A stretch of 64,000 nt of DNA, from the NCBI GenBank assembly GCA_963556495.2, contig OY747712.1:23694735-23758734 (forward strand), given 5' to 3'. Source of the DNA: Valencia hispanica. Taxonomy: Eukaryota; Chordata; Actinopteri; Cyprinodontiformes; Valenciidae. The position numbers were made by a program, and so were the translations under genes. Shown here piece after piece: positions 33,446 to 44,885 of this stretch. How positions within the stretch are numbered: position 1 is the stretch's first letter; each line of letters begins with the position of its first letter. Under the pieces are notes generated by a model. That model did not search any database and had not been told where the DNA came from. It was given only the letters and a program-made list of their open reading frames with translations.

Positions 33446-33711
33446 GACCAATTACCTTTCCACTATTTTGAATGCTGGTCAGATTAAGGGACCTATAGCA
33501 TTAAACACTGTTTGGGTGTGGTAAATACACAATCCCAGTGTCAAACATCAACATAAATGTCAACATGGGTGTAAAATCATTCTTAGATTTTAGTTCTGAT
33601 TTCTGAAGCAAATCCAACAGAAAAAATAAAAGGTTTCATTATTAGTATTTTTATTTAAGAGTATGCTGTATGTGCACACCCTTAAATTATATTAAACTTA
33701 GTATGCACCTG
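33446..33711. other. Unassigned sequence
   Basis: Unique AT-rich DNA up to the next transposon. Confidence 0.5.
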
Positions 33712-34430
33712 TATAGATCCTTTCCAAAAAGGGTGGCATTAAGGTAATCAGCGTGTGGCATTGCCTGGGAGTTATGGAAGCCCAGATTTCCTTGATGCTT
33801 GCTGTCAGCTCTTCTTTGTTTTTGGGTCTGGTGCGCCTCATTTTCCTCTTGATAATACACCATAGATTCTCAATGGGGTTTAGGTCCCACAAGTTGGCTG
33901 GCCAGTCAAGCACTGTGATGGCATGGACATCAAACCAGGTTTTGGTGCTTCTGGCGGTATGGGCAGGGGGCAGGTCCTGCTGGAAGATGAAATTTGCATC
34001 TCCATACAGATCCTCGGAAGGAATCATGAAGTCCTCTAAAGCATTCTGGTATACTGATGTGGTGACCTTGGATTTAAGAAAGCAGAGTTTACCAACACCT
34101 GCACCGGACATTGCTCCCCAAATTATGACTGACTGTAGATATTTCACACTGGACCTCAAGCAGCTGGGCTTCTATTCCTCACCGGTCTTCCAGATTCATT
34201 AATCTTCTCTGTCTGATAATCCTTTGAAGCCCACGGTCAGCTCTTCTGCTGGTGCATCTTCTCCTGCTACATTTTGCCCTTCCACTAGACTTTCCATTGA
34301 TATGCTTGGACACAGCACTCTGTGAACAGCCAGCCTCCTTAGCAATGAAATGTTATGGCTTACTCATCCTATGAAGGGTATCAATGATGGTCTTCTGGTC
34401 AGTTGTCAAGTCTGCAGGCTTCCCCATATT
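33698..34430 (-). pseudogene. Tc1/mariner DDE transposase, broken
   Basis: It starts at about 34425 with MGKPADLTTDQKTIIDTLHR, the first helix-turn-helix of the DNA-binding domain. A stop after MSKP is followed by the second helix region (KEAGCSQSAVSKHINGKSSG). An internal deletion near 34160 then joins to the catalytic part: SVIIWGAMSGAGVGKLCFLK, FIFQQDLPPAHTAR (second catalytic Asp) and WDLNPIENLW (catalytic Glu), with 34 residues between Asp and Glu (DD34E as in Tc1). The first Asp (S-D-E region) is lost in the deletion. The reading runs on through KRKMRRTRPKNKEELTASIK and out through the inverted end to 33698. In the family this enzyme cuts the element out and inserts it at TA. This copy cannot. 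Confidence 0.82.
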
Positions 34431-34755
34431 GAACCTAACTGAGACAATTGAACCAAAGTGAAGCAGTTTAATGACACCTGGGAAAACCTGTGCAGGTGCT
34501 TTGAGTTTAGTAGAATGTAGAGTGTTTAAAATAATCATGCCCTGTAAAATTTAGGCTGATTTCTTCACAGTATTCTAATTTGTTGAATTCCTGTTTTTGT
34601 GGGGTTTATGAGCTGGAAGCCCAAATTATGTACAAATAACCAACTATGAACTATAAAAAACTGAATCTATAATCTATGAAAGTTTAACGTTTTGAATGGA
34701 ATTATGGAAATAAAGAAACTTTTCCATGATATTCAAATTTTTTGAAAAGGGTCTG
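33714..34755 (-). mobile_element. Tc1/mariner-like transposon (family B), TA-flanked deletion copy
   Basis: On the minus strand the element starts CAGACCCTTTTCAAAAAATT (34755 downward) and is preceded by TA. The other end reads TAGATCCTTTCCAAAAA from 33714, also next to TA (33712-33713). About 1.04 kb. The inverted ends match over only about 17 bp because the second end runs directly into the transposase C-terminus, so the usual 3' untranslated part and subterminal repeat are deleted. Transposase remnants fill most of the interior. Confidence 0.75.
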
Positions 34756-36387
34756 TATAATCAAAACGTCAAAGTGGTGTCTTTCATTCAGTGCAGTCGA
34801 ATGGTAAATATGAAGATAACTGGACCTTTTACAGCTCAGTCAGAGGTTGAAGTCTTGCAACACTTTTGACTTAAGAGAGGAGTCAAACGACTTGTAATCA
34901 GCTGACACAGTCGCTGTGAAAGGATTCTTTTAATGGCCTTTCAAAGGAAACAGTGTCCGCACACGGTTCATCCGTCTGTTCCCTTTAAACCACATCTTCC
35001 GTTCAGCCCCCACCTTCTCTGGAGCAGGAGACATTCCTCACAACATGTTTGAATGGCAGCCCTGTTGCAGGCTGACCTAGGTGGCAGCAGCAGTCGATTT
35101 ACAAGCTCCCTGCTGTGTGGAGCTGTGACCTGGCTTCAGAGCGGGGCTCCCAGGTGACAAATAAAACATTGGCCCTCACAGGAGTGCCACTTCAAGCTCC
35201 ACAATGCTAATCCTCCACAATGCATCTAATTGTGGTCGTTTGCAGAGATGGCAGCAAGATCGACAGCTAGCTATTCACAGGATTACTGCTAATTGGAAAA
35301 TGAATGTGCAGTAAAATGTCCGTGATGAGGTAGGGAATGTGGAGCTCTTCTAAGGGACACTTACAGCTTATTGGGTTCATTTTCACAATAAATTGTTTCA
35401 TTTAAAAGTCCCTGTTTCTTTTTCTTTATGTCGTTGAGAGAGATTTGGTGCACAGATTGTTTTGGTAGGCGCCACCAAAAATCAGCTTCAAAGGCATTTC
35501 CTCTAAATATCAATTTAATTATCTCAGCAGTTTCATGCCATGCGTCAAAGCATAGCTAAAGATTAAAAAATATTTTTCTAATGATCATGATTGAGAATAG
35601 ATACGAACCTACGTAATCTAGACCAGACGGCTGCAGGGTTTATCGGTGATGGCTTTAGTTGATATTCTGTGAAGTTGCATTAAACATTGAGGTCTACTGC
35701 ACATGTGAAAGGCTTATAGCATGTTAAAAGGGTAGCTAAATAAATTAGGATCATAAAGCTTCCAGTACCCTCAACTCTGAATATGTTCCTACAACAAGAA
35801 GTCAGGAAAAATGTTCAATTAGATTAATTAACCTTAAATGCAGTTTGTTTTGAAATATGTTCTACCTAGGTTTTCACTGATTTATATGTTTCTTCACAGT
35901 TATGTTAGATCAGCTACTAAAAACTGTCCATATTAACTCAATAAGATGGTGTTCTTAAATATTCTGAAGCTCAAGCAGTCAATGTATTCATTTATGCTTA
36001 CAAGAGTGATCAGCTTCTCTTTCTTTTATTTAATTTTTTCACTAATTAAAAATATATCATCTCTAAGCATATTATTTATGTGATCTGGGACTTGTTTCCT
36101 TGGCATTCATTTGCATTGTTTGCTGAATTTATGTTAATATTGTATCATACAGAACACCACAAATTTGTTGGCATTCCTGGTAAAAATCCTGGATGTGTAA
36201 AAATCCTTACATTGTAGTTGCATAATTAACCTTTAATTTGAATATATTAGATCACTGAGGGGACAGAACTTCTATATTAAGAAATAATTATCTTTACCAA
36301 AATCACTATTGCCACATCTCTAAAACTCCTTTAAAACTAAGCACTTTTTAAAATTTAATTATAATTTTTAAGTATAATATAGGTAGA
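34756..36387. other. Unassigned sequence with a complex unique block
   Basis: The part 34980-35340 is complex, moderately GC and repeat-free, containing GGCAGCAGCAGTCGATTTAC and AATGCATCTAATTGTGGTCG stretches. It is a good-looking candidate for conserved non-coding sequence. The remainder is AT-rich, with no gene. Confidence 0.45.
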
Positions 36388-36650
36388 GAGGGGCAGCATG
36401 GTAGAGCAGTTGGTAACACAGTTACTTTGCAGCAAGAAGGTCCTATACATTCGAATTCTGGCCTGGGGTCTTTCTGTGTGAAGATTGCATTTTCTTCCCA
36501 AGACACTGTGTGTCTTTGTGTTACCCTGTAAAGGACTGGCAACTTGTTCAGGGTGTACCCCGCCTCTCGCCCAATGACTGCTGGAGATAGGCACCAGCTC
36601 CCACACAACCCGGCACAGACAAGCAGGTATAAACGATTGATGGACAGGTT
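36388..36650 (+). mobile_element. tRNA-like SINE-type interspersed repeat, plus copy
   Basis: GGGCAGCATGGTAGAGCAGT then TGGTAACACAGTTACTTTGC gives a head resembling a tRNA A box (TAGAGCAGTTGG). CATTCGAATTC near 36449 resembles a B box (GGTTCGAATCC). Then come GGTCTTTCTGTGTGAAG, AAGGACTGGCAACTTG, CAGGGTGTACCCCGCCTCTC, GGAGATAGGCACCAGC and the terminal TTGATGGA. The order matches the minus copy at 33.1-33.4 kb. The ORFs across it on the minus strand are not genes. Confidence 0.65.
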
Positions 36651-38925
36651 CACCGGTTGTAATGATACATAAATGTTTTTTTTTAAAATACCTGTTCCAT
36701 AACTTTTCAGTTTTCAGTTTAAATATCGTTTTTTTTTTTTTTTCATTAAACTGTGAAAAAAGAATATTAACATTGTCTGACAAACATTTAATTGATTAAC
36801 ATTGTCTTACATTTCAGAAAAGTGGCCAATATAGAACTGACAGGAGATTTGGTTTGATTTTGCCACCTAATGAATTAATTATAAAACAATAAAATCACAA
36901 GAAGGGCTGCACCAACATCTGAATATTTGAACATAAAAATATGTTTTAATTAGAAGTTGTTTAGAAAGAGACACAATAAAGTGTATGAGCTGAACTTCAA
37001 CGAACCATAGAAGTATAATGACGGAAGGCCAAAACTGCAGCTTCATATTTTCTTGACAGTTAAACGAAGAAATATGACATTTAAGGTTCAGGCAAATTCA
37101 GGGGGTATTTAAGGTGGTTTGAGCACAGACAGTTCATAACATGAAGGGGGCAGTGATTAAACTGCTGAACCCCGCATCTGTGGACAAAGTGATTTATCAC
37201 TTCAGACAAAGCTTTTTGCAAGTTCATATTTTACTTTACAAATCTGAAGAACATTTGCTTTACAACTTGTAATCTTGCAAACATTCGAATACTGAGTCGT
37301 GGTACATAAAATAAATGAGCAATTTATTTAGCTCCCTCATAATTAACCATTTTGATATTGTGCTGTAGCTTCTTTTCCTAATGGAAACTCAATGTTTCAA
37401 AAAGCAAGCTCAATTTTGCATCTATATCTACTTCTTTATTTGTCATCCTAAAACTTCTAGCACTCCTGTTCATTCTTCTTTTAGTCTTTTTCTTAATGGT
37501 AATTTTAAACTTTATTCATCATATTACCTTCTTGGACTTAAAAAATATATAAAAATCATCCTCTGACCTAGAAAAGATTTCAGCCCAGAAAAAGCTCTCT
37601 CATCTGTTACTGTCTGTCAAATTGCCATTTTGGAAGCGATATGTCATGTTGAAATAACACATATCTGCTTGTGCCCTCAATTTCAAGTTTGTGACATCAA
37701 ATCACAGGCTTTGGTATTTTTTTGGGGCAATCGATAAGACAGACAGTGTGTGAAGCAAGACGAGAACAGCACTGCATCATCTTGGTGTCAGTCAATAGGT
37801 TTCTGTTTCAATTAAAGGGACAAAACCATCCTGAGAAGCAAATTGAAACTGAGTGTTAACGGTGCAGGGGTTAACTTACAACTCAGGGAGATAGAGAGGG
37901 TACAACAAATGAATTTTTGACCAAAAAATGTTGTTTTTGTGATTGTGAAGGTGTTTTTTTTTTTTTTTACTTTTTCCTTTGATTTAACAACAAGGAGTGA
38001 TGCTCTGTTGTTGCTTTAAAAATGAAAAGTGTTCTGGCTGCCAGAATGATGGATATAGTTTGTTAAATTAATCGTTGCATCAGTAACTTAAAGAGCACAG
38101 TAATTTCTGTTTTAGCAAATACATTTGTTCTAAGGAAAACATGACACAAAAATCTTTTAGGACTGCATATCTTTATATCAGCATAGTTCTTCACATTTTT
38201 TCAGAGCATGTTACAACGTGTTTTACATGGAGCTGTATACTGTCCATGTGGGACTTCACATAATTCATGTAACTTTTACTGACCTTTTACATTTTTAATG
38301 AGCTCCTTCCCTGCTTTACTTAAAAGGTCACATTGATGCTTTTGCATAATTTTGCCGATTTGTTGACATTCTGCAGACAAACCAAGATTTACAAGGATAA
38401 ATCCATGTTAGCATGATGTTTATCTTCAATATCTAATTTAAGTGAAATGTTTGTCCTTGTGCCAGCTTAGCTGATTGAAGACCTGTGACATTCACCAACC
38501 TCTTACGGACAAAATCCATGATGGGAGTGACTTTTAAATCCAAATGCTTTGACGAAATCCACATTTTCTTTTGCTTTTGTAAGAATTTGTACAAGCAAAG
38601 TTTGTTTTGAATTGAAATGTCAGCAGTGCATTACCCTGCAACAATAACATCACAGTGACAAATGATTGTGACATGCCGCTCTCTATGATGTATAGCCTAA
38701 GTTGATTTTAGTACTCAACTGAAACCAAACAGGAGCCAAATAAAGGCCAGCTGTAATGTCAAGAACACTGAAATCAGCTTATACATTAAACTCCTGACAG
38801 GTAAGTGGAATAACATATTGGTTTATTAAAATGGCCCTGTCAAGTGATGCAAAGAAAAATTAGGTACTGTTTAGTTTGTTTTAGAAAAAGGTGAAAACGG
38901 GCATTGAGTCACAAGAGTTGACCTT
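36651..38925. other. Unassigned sequence
   Basis: AT-rich with T runs near 36729-36743 and 37957-37968. The part 38450-38780 is somewhat more complex. No gene or nameable repeat. Confidence 0.5.
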
Positions 38926-38985
38926 CACCGCCTTGCAAAAGTATTAACATCCTTGGAGTTTTTGTCAAATGTTTTCACTCTATAG
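38926..38985 (+). mobile_element. Tc1-like terminal repeat remnant (family A type)
   Basis: CCGCCTTGCAAAAGTATTAACATCCTTGGAGTTTTTGTCAAATG (split here only as one stretch near 38928-38971) resembles the end of the family A element, which begins 'CCTTGCAAAAGTATT' and continues with a 'TTTTTCACATTTTGTCA' block. No coding part is attached. Weak but specific. Confidence 0.45.
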
Positions 38986-39404
38986 TAATATAGAGTAGAC
39001 CTTAATAATATATTTTATACAGGATTTCCGAATTAAAGCTGATCCATAGCATGATGTCATCAAGGAGAGGAGGAGGAGATTTTGAAACGTAAATAGCTAG
39101 AGCTCCTGCTCCCCCTCCCCTTCTGGAAGGAGCTGAAAGCCACGCCTTATACGCACTGGGAAAGCGGAGTCAACAGAGAGAGCATCACTGCATTGACCTA
39201 CTTTTTAAAAAGGAGTTTTCCGAGGTAAAGTTGTTTAATTCAACCAAAAACTTAAGCTACCTACTGCTTACCTCTAAGCTGACTGAGGTGCGTCACTCTG
39301 TAGTGCTCGTTGGAGACCGGGGCGGGGCGCATTCTCTTAGCATTCTATTGGTCAACGCTCTAGGCTTGCATAAATGGTTTGTTTTGCTACAGAGGCAAGG
39401 GGAG
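38986..39404. other. Unassigned sequence
   Basis: GC-richer than average at 39090-39340, with GCTCCCCCTCCCCTTCTGG and GAGACCGGGGCGGGGCGCA. This could be a short regulatory or repeat-derived piece. The 71-codon plus-strand frame at 39231-39446 has no domain. Confidence 0.4.
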
Positions 39405-40123
39405 GGAAGGCAAGGCAAGTATAGCACACTTTCAACAACAAAGTAATTCAAGGTGCTTTACATGATTAGGTGCTAAAAAAAATAGCAGTAAAACACAGAC
39501 AAAGCATATAAAGTAAAACAGCAATAAAGCATGAAGCACACACAGATTCATCAAAACATTACAAAGCATATAATGTAAAACAGCAGTAAAACAATAAGAA
39601 TACAAAAAACATGATACAACAAAGCATTACTCAGCTCTAAACAGATACGTTTTTAGTTGTGATTTAAAAGAACTCAGTGTTTCAGCAGCTTTGCAGGTTT
39701 CTGGAAGTTTGTTCCAAATTAGAGGAGCATAGAAACTGAAAGCTGCTTCTCTGTGTTTAGTTCTGATTCTAGGGATGTAGAGGAGACTGGAATTAGAGGA
39801 CCTGAGTGGTCTGGTGGGTTGGTATAGTAACAGCAGATCTTCGACATATTTTGGTGCTAAGCCATTCAGTAATTTATAAACTAGTAAAAGTATTTTGAAG
39901 TCTATTCTCTGAGCTACAGGGAGCCAGTGGAAGGACTTTAGAACTGGGGTGATGTGCTCTACTTTCCTGGTTCTAGTGAGGACGCGAGGAGCAGCGTTCT
40001 GGATCAGCTGCAGCTGTCTAATTGACTTTATAGGCAGACCTGTGAAGATGCTGTTGCAGTAATCAATCCGACTAAAGAAAAACGCATAGATGAGTTTTTC
40101 GAGGTCCTGTTGCAACAGGACCT
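39405..40123 (-). mobile_element. L2-type LINE, 5'-truncated copy (second family)
   Basis: The 3' end lies near 39405, where GGCAAGGCAAGTATAGCAC gives a short tail repeat and TTCAAGGTGCTTTACATGA the typical subterminal motif. The 3' untranslated region is about 220 bp. The copy breaks off at about 40123, where a palindrome is found. Its protein is more intact than the copy at 3.1 kb and its 3' end differs, so it is a different L2-type family. Confidence 0.85.
39627..40115 (-). pseudogene. L2-type LINE reverse transcriptase, C-terminal fragment
   Basis: Open for 162 residues: MQQDLEKLIYAFFFSRIDYC, FTGLPIKSIRQLQLIQNAAP, HITPVLKSFHWLPVAQRIDF, KILLLVYKLLNGLAPKYVED, then TRPLRSSN and APLIWNKLPETCK, ending in the natural stop at 39627. 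This is the thumb and C-terminal part of an L2/CR1-group reverse transcriptase. The first residues (Q-x-D-L-E-K-x-I) match the segment that follows the palm domain. No internal stop or shift is seen, so this copy is the best-preserved reading frame among the LINE fragments here, but it lacks the polymerase and endonuclease. Confidence 0.87.
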
Positions 40124-40239
40124 ATAAGGGACTTATAGAGGAAATACAAATTCTGAAAGATTGTCTACTTTATTCTATAGAACAGGGTCAGATAGTCCAA
40201 TTGAAGCATTTTTTTTAGTTAGTGTAAAAATTTTAAACT

Positions 40240-40650
40240 ACGTACCCCAGCTTTAAAGAATCCCCATCTTTGGACACCTCACATAATACTTTTAAAATCA
40301 CAATTTAAAAATGGACAGAGTAAAACTACAAACCTATCAAGATGCACCATTCCACTTAAACTCATGTGCCGAGTGGGGAGAGTATTAAACAAAGGAGCAG
40401 CCAAGAGGTCTGTGGTAACTGTTCAGGAGCTGAAGAGACCCACTGCTCAGGTGGGAGAATCTGTTGACAGGACAACACATTTTTTTAACAAATATTGCCT
40501 TTCTGGAAGGTGAAAAGATGATAGTCGTCAAATGTAATCTTTTGTATTGGCAAAAGCTAAGAAGACTGCAAATACGTTAAAAGGTTGCTTAGATCAGATG
40601 ACACCAAAATTGAACATTCTGGCTTAAATACAAAAGAAAAAAAAAGAAAA
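40240..40650 (+). mobile_element. Tc1/mariner-like transposon fossil (family A), 5' coding half
   Basis: Contains the N-terminal coding blocks that the other family A copies lack: AAAGAATCCCCATCTTTGG, ATTTAAAAATGGACAGAGTA, CAAACCTATCAAGATGCACC, AGCAGCCAAGAGGTCTGTGG and GCTCAGGTGGGAGAATCTG (encoding E-A-A-K-R-x-x-V and A-Q-V-G-E-S in better copies). It then jumps to GATCAGATGACACCAAAATTGAAC near 40593, the S-D-x-T-K-I-E region with the first catalytic Asp. The catalytic half is absent. Broken frames. Confidence 0.65.
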
Positions 40651-43050
40651 GTTATTTTTTGTTATAAATCATTTTGTCACAGTGCTGCTACATGGCTCGC
40701 TGAAGTGTTGACTGACAAAATCCCAGACAGTACTCCAACTGGTCTTGAGAGTTAAATTTGATCAGGAATGTAATTGCGATCACATACCAATGCTCTGACT
40801 GGCATCAGGAAAGAATACTTCAGATCAAATTGGGACATTCCTAGCTTTAAATTTTGGTCTGGTGTTAAAGATCTGTGAATAGTTGTGATACAAGCACAAA
40901 TTGAACAGCACCTCTCTGAATGAGAATTTGAAGTTGCGTAAGACTTTAAACTGGACTTTTGAGAAGCTAAAGTTGTTACACAACTTGTTAAACCAAACCT
41001 TTAAACCACAGAAAGTAGCTCTTGTTTAGAAATCCCTAGTCATCTCTATAGCAAGGAGAGGCTGGGTCCCATCAATATTAGCTGATACAATTTGTATTAC
41101 TTCACTTTAGTTATAACTTTGGACAGTGGGAAGATGCATAAATCTGACTTCTGTTGTGTAACTACAGCTTTTTAGGCTGGATGCCAAGACAGATTCATGG
41201 ACATGGAACAAACCATGTACACAGATAACTACATGATTATAAATGACACTGGCTGTAAAACAGTCCCCAGCACACTCTCCTTTGGATCAAATGGGCACGT
41301 TCTCAGCATGCTATCAGCTTTGATAACTCTGGCTGTAAACCAAGCCTCCCTAAAGGTCAGAGGGTGAAATGTTTGGGCTTTCAGAAAGACGCCACAGCCT
41401 GAGCATGGACAGGATTTTTATATGAAGTCTGAGAGTGTTCCTGGTGGCTGTGTGGACAGCAGTGTTCTTCTCATTACCAACTAGTCCTCAAATTCTGGTT
41501 GGACAAAAAAAAAGGGAAAAAATAACAGAATTCGTTTGATTCAGATAACTGTGGTAACTCCCTGATTTCAATGCCACCAAAAACATTCTCACTGAGAATT
41601 ATGTGGACATTTTTTAACCTTTCTCAGCAAATAGAACCTAGTCTCTGGCACCAAACCACATAGTAAAGACTTGTTAGGAACTGGGAGGTTTTGTAGGTGC
41701 TATATTTTATGCCCTATCATTTTTTAAAGTACCTAACCAAACTTTGGTGTATTAATGCAACCAAGCAAACAAAGTTTTTTGGTTTCTTTTTTTATTTTTA
41801 AGGAAAACAATGATGGAGCAAAACAGTGCTTCCCAAGGTGAAATAATAATTTTCTTGCAGCATTTGCAGACAAATCACTGGGAGGGAAAATTATGTATTA
41901 GAGTCAGCCAAGTATTCTTGAAGCATCAGATATCGGGTCTGATGCAAAAAAAGTCAATTACACACGTGTCAAAAACATAAAAAAGAAAGGCAAACAATTG
42001 CATCAGCACTGCAGATATTCTATACATTCTTTGTGATTTCCTAAGAATATTACACAGAAACATACTTGGCTTGCAGTCCATGCAAATTAGAATGATAAGG
42101 CAACTCTTTACTAATTAATCAAATCTTTAAGAAGAAAAATATTTTACAATAAAATGCTAAATGAATTACCAGGGCAGAAATATTATAAGAATAGAGATTT
42201 AATTTTAAAATAAGCAAGTTGTGGTTATTATTTCATGTTAACAAGTATCTGTTTTTCCTGTGAAAACACTCTCTGGTGAGAGGGACGCAAAAAAAGGTTT
42301 CAACATCAAGGAAGTGGAAATAATAAAAAGCCATTTCAAAGGGCAAGCAAGATGCTCCAATCTTTTAAGCCTTTAAAAAATGAATGGGGCTTATGAATAA
42401 CAAGGGGCACAATTGAAACAAACCTGGGAACAAGAAAACATGAAACAAAAACTAATAAAGCAGAGAGAAAAGATTATATTACCAGAAACATGAAAAGCAA
42501 AATGATTGAAACAAGAAGAACACATTTTTGTGTAACCATGAAGACAACAAGCCTCAAAAATAGCAGCTTGTTCTGAACATTGTTCCTGTATCACAACAAA
42601 TCTACTAAATATAAATATGTATTTTAAACTGCGTCACAGGTAAGGAAAGGTAAGGACTTCCTTAGGAGGCTCCAGGTTCCTTTGCCCCTTTCCCAAATAA
42701 AACCATTTTCTTCCCATTTTATCGCTTCTTTTTCCATTTTTGTGTCTGTGATCCAAACATTTGAACCAAATGTATCATTCCTGATCAGTTTCTTTCTCTT
42801 TGTAGTTAGGTATTTAAAGGAAGTAATCATAACAATGCTCAAATGTCATATATAATTGAGTTTAATAATTAGTTATTTTCTGAATATTTTAAATTGCACC
42901 CTATTTCCATTGCTGGTGAATCTGATCCAGTTTGGTCCAGTTGACTCAAAAGATTGCAAGAGAAATCCCTGAGCGACCTCTTGCTAGTGAATTTGATTTA
43001 ACAATGACACATTTTTAACAGTAGACTATGATTAGCTTAGCCACTCCTTG
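40651..43050. other. Unassigned sequence
   Basis: AT-rich. The part 41170-41460 is more complex and unique. No gene found; the small frames on the minus strand at 42391-42842 have no domain. Confidence 0.5.
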
Positions 43051-43059
43051 GTAGATTTA

Positions 43060-43640
43060 TTGGTATGTTTTTGGTCATTGTAATGTTGCAGGGTCCAGTT
43101 CGGATTTAGCTTTAATTGTTTGGTCTTTTTACAGATAGTCTCCCATTTTCTTCAATTATCCTCTGATACGCTGTGGAATTCTTGGAGGATTCTATAATGG
43201 TGAGCTGGTCAGGTCCTGCTGCAAATATCCCAGACCATGACACTTCCTCCTCCATGCTTAAAAGTTGGTATGGGGTTCTTTTTCCTAGAATTTGGTTTAT
43301 TCCAAATAGTTAACATTTGAATTAATCTCTGTAAAGAACATTATCTCAGAAGTCCTGGTTTTTGTCTATGTTCTCTTTGTCAAACTTTGGTCTGGATTTC
43401 ATGTTTTTTCTTGGAAGACAGATGAGTACTCCTTACACACCTCACATAAAATGTAAACATGTGTTGTCTCTTTTGGTAGAGGCATGCACTTTCACATCAC
43501 CGGCTGATGATCCCGTGATAACATTTCTGGGTTTTTGGAGACTTTATTTAGCATATCAGAGCCTGCTTTCAGGGTGAATCCTTACCAGATTCATGAGCAG
43601 TAACAATCTTCTTTTTTGAATGCCTCAGGCAGCTCTTTCA
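43060..43640 (-). mobile_element. Tc1/mariner-like transposon fossil (family D)
   Basis: On the plus strand CCAGACCATGACACTTCCTC (43229), then CTCCATGCTTAAAAGTTGGTATGGG (starting 43250), is the reverse complement of transposase sequence around a G-G-G-S-V-M-V-W-type motif. AAAGAACATTATCTCAGAAGTCC (43335) and further blocks to 43640 fit the same gene upstream. Broken by many indels. The family differs from A and B. Confidence 0.5.
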
Positions 43641-44885
43641 AATTTAATATGCTGTTCAGAGACATACAATCTGGTGAGTAGGATGCTAGTCAGAGGTGAC
43701 GAACATTAACTCACATCATGCATGTGGATTTTCACTCCATCTGTGAGGTGCGTATTTGGACTAACCCTGTTCAAACATACCCAAGGAAGTCTGTCGTTAT
43801 GACCCATGAATAATGTGCTGTGGCTTGTTACACTCAGGTGAGGGTGAAGTGAGATTTTCCTTCAACTTGCCATAATCAGGCAGTCTGCTAAAAAAGAGGA
43901 GCCCTCAGATGGAGGTCCTGATGTTCTCTGTGAAGGTTTGTGAGCATTGATGCTGATTGTGAAATTTGGTTCAATAGTGATTACACAGAAACTGCAGCAT
44001 AAATACTAATGAGGCAGGCACAAACAAAATGCCTCGGCTGTTTAATGAATACAAAGAAAGCAATCCGGGTAGTAAAAACAACAGATAACGAGCTCATGAT
44101 TCACTTTGAGAAATGTAAAAGCTTCATTTAGTTAAATAAGAACTCCATCCGGCTGAGAACAGAGCACAACGATTTTTTTCTCCCTCTGAGATACTGATGT
44201 GATAAAGCAGATAGTGTGCTTTAACACTGCAGTTGAAGGCTAGCCTTTTCTGCTCTGCCTAATTGAGAGGTTGCTTCAAAGGAAGAATTTCTTTAAAGAA
44301 ATGTTCAATAAAAACCAGATAAGAGACTTAGAGTACTCTTGCCTGCTTTCTCTTTTCATTTGGCATACATTGTGGCAGGCGCCTCCACAAACTCCACTCC
44401 AGGGCGGTGCAGATGATAAAGGGTGAGGGAGAAGGACATGCTGATGGTGGAGAGGACGAGGGAGAGAAATAAGAAGTCTTATCAGGAGCTGAGCTTTTAC
44501 CTGAGACGTGCACCTGCTGGCTCAGTGTGTACTCTCACTGTACATATAAGCACATCTGGGACAATTAAAAAGTATCTCATTGTGTGAGCTCTGTTTTGCA
44601 GAGAAAGTTGCTGAATTTTCTTTGTTTTAGTTTTTTTACATTTGACAAGTTTCACTGTACCTTAGAGGAAACCTTTTCTTTTATCCTCTAATATTTTGAT
44701 CTGTTTCTAAATCTTATTTAGCATAATGAAAATAGTTTCCTATGAAGATAAAATAACTGTCAGTTATCGACCAATACAAAGTCTGTTTTGCTTTCAGCTC
44801 TTTGTTTTTGTTCACTTTTATTGCCTCCTTACCTGTAGTAAAGTAAAAAATAATGAGTACTAATATCTGCTTTTCAAAGACATCC
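43641..44885. other. Unassigned sequence
   Basis: The part 43770-44530 is moderately complex and unique. No gene seen. Confidence 0.5.

Noticed and set aside
36388..36470. Functional tRNA gene
   Set aside because: The A- and B-box-like parts are degenerate, no cloverleaf closes, and the rest of the unit matches a dispersed repeat.
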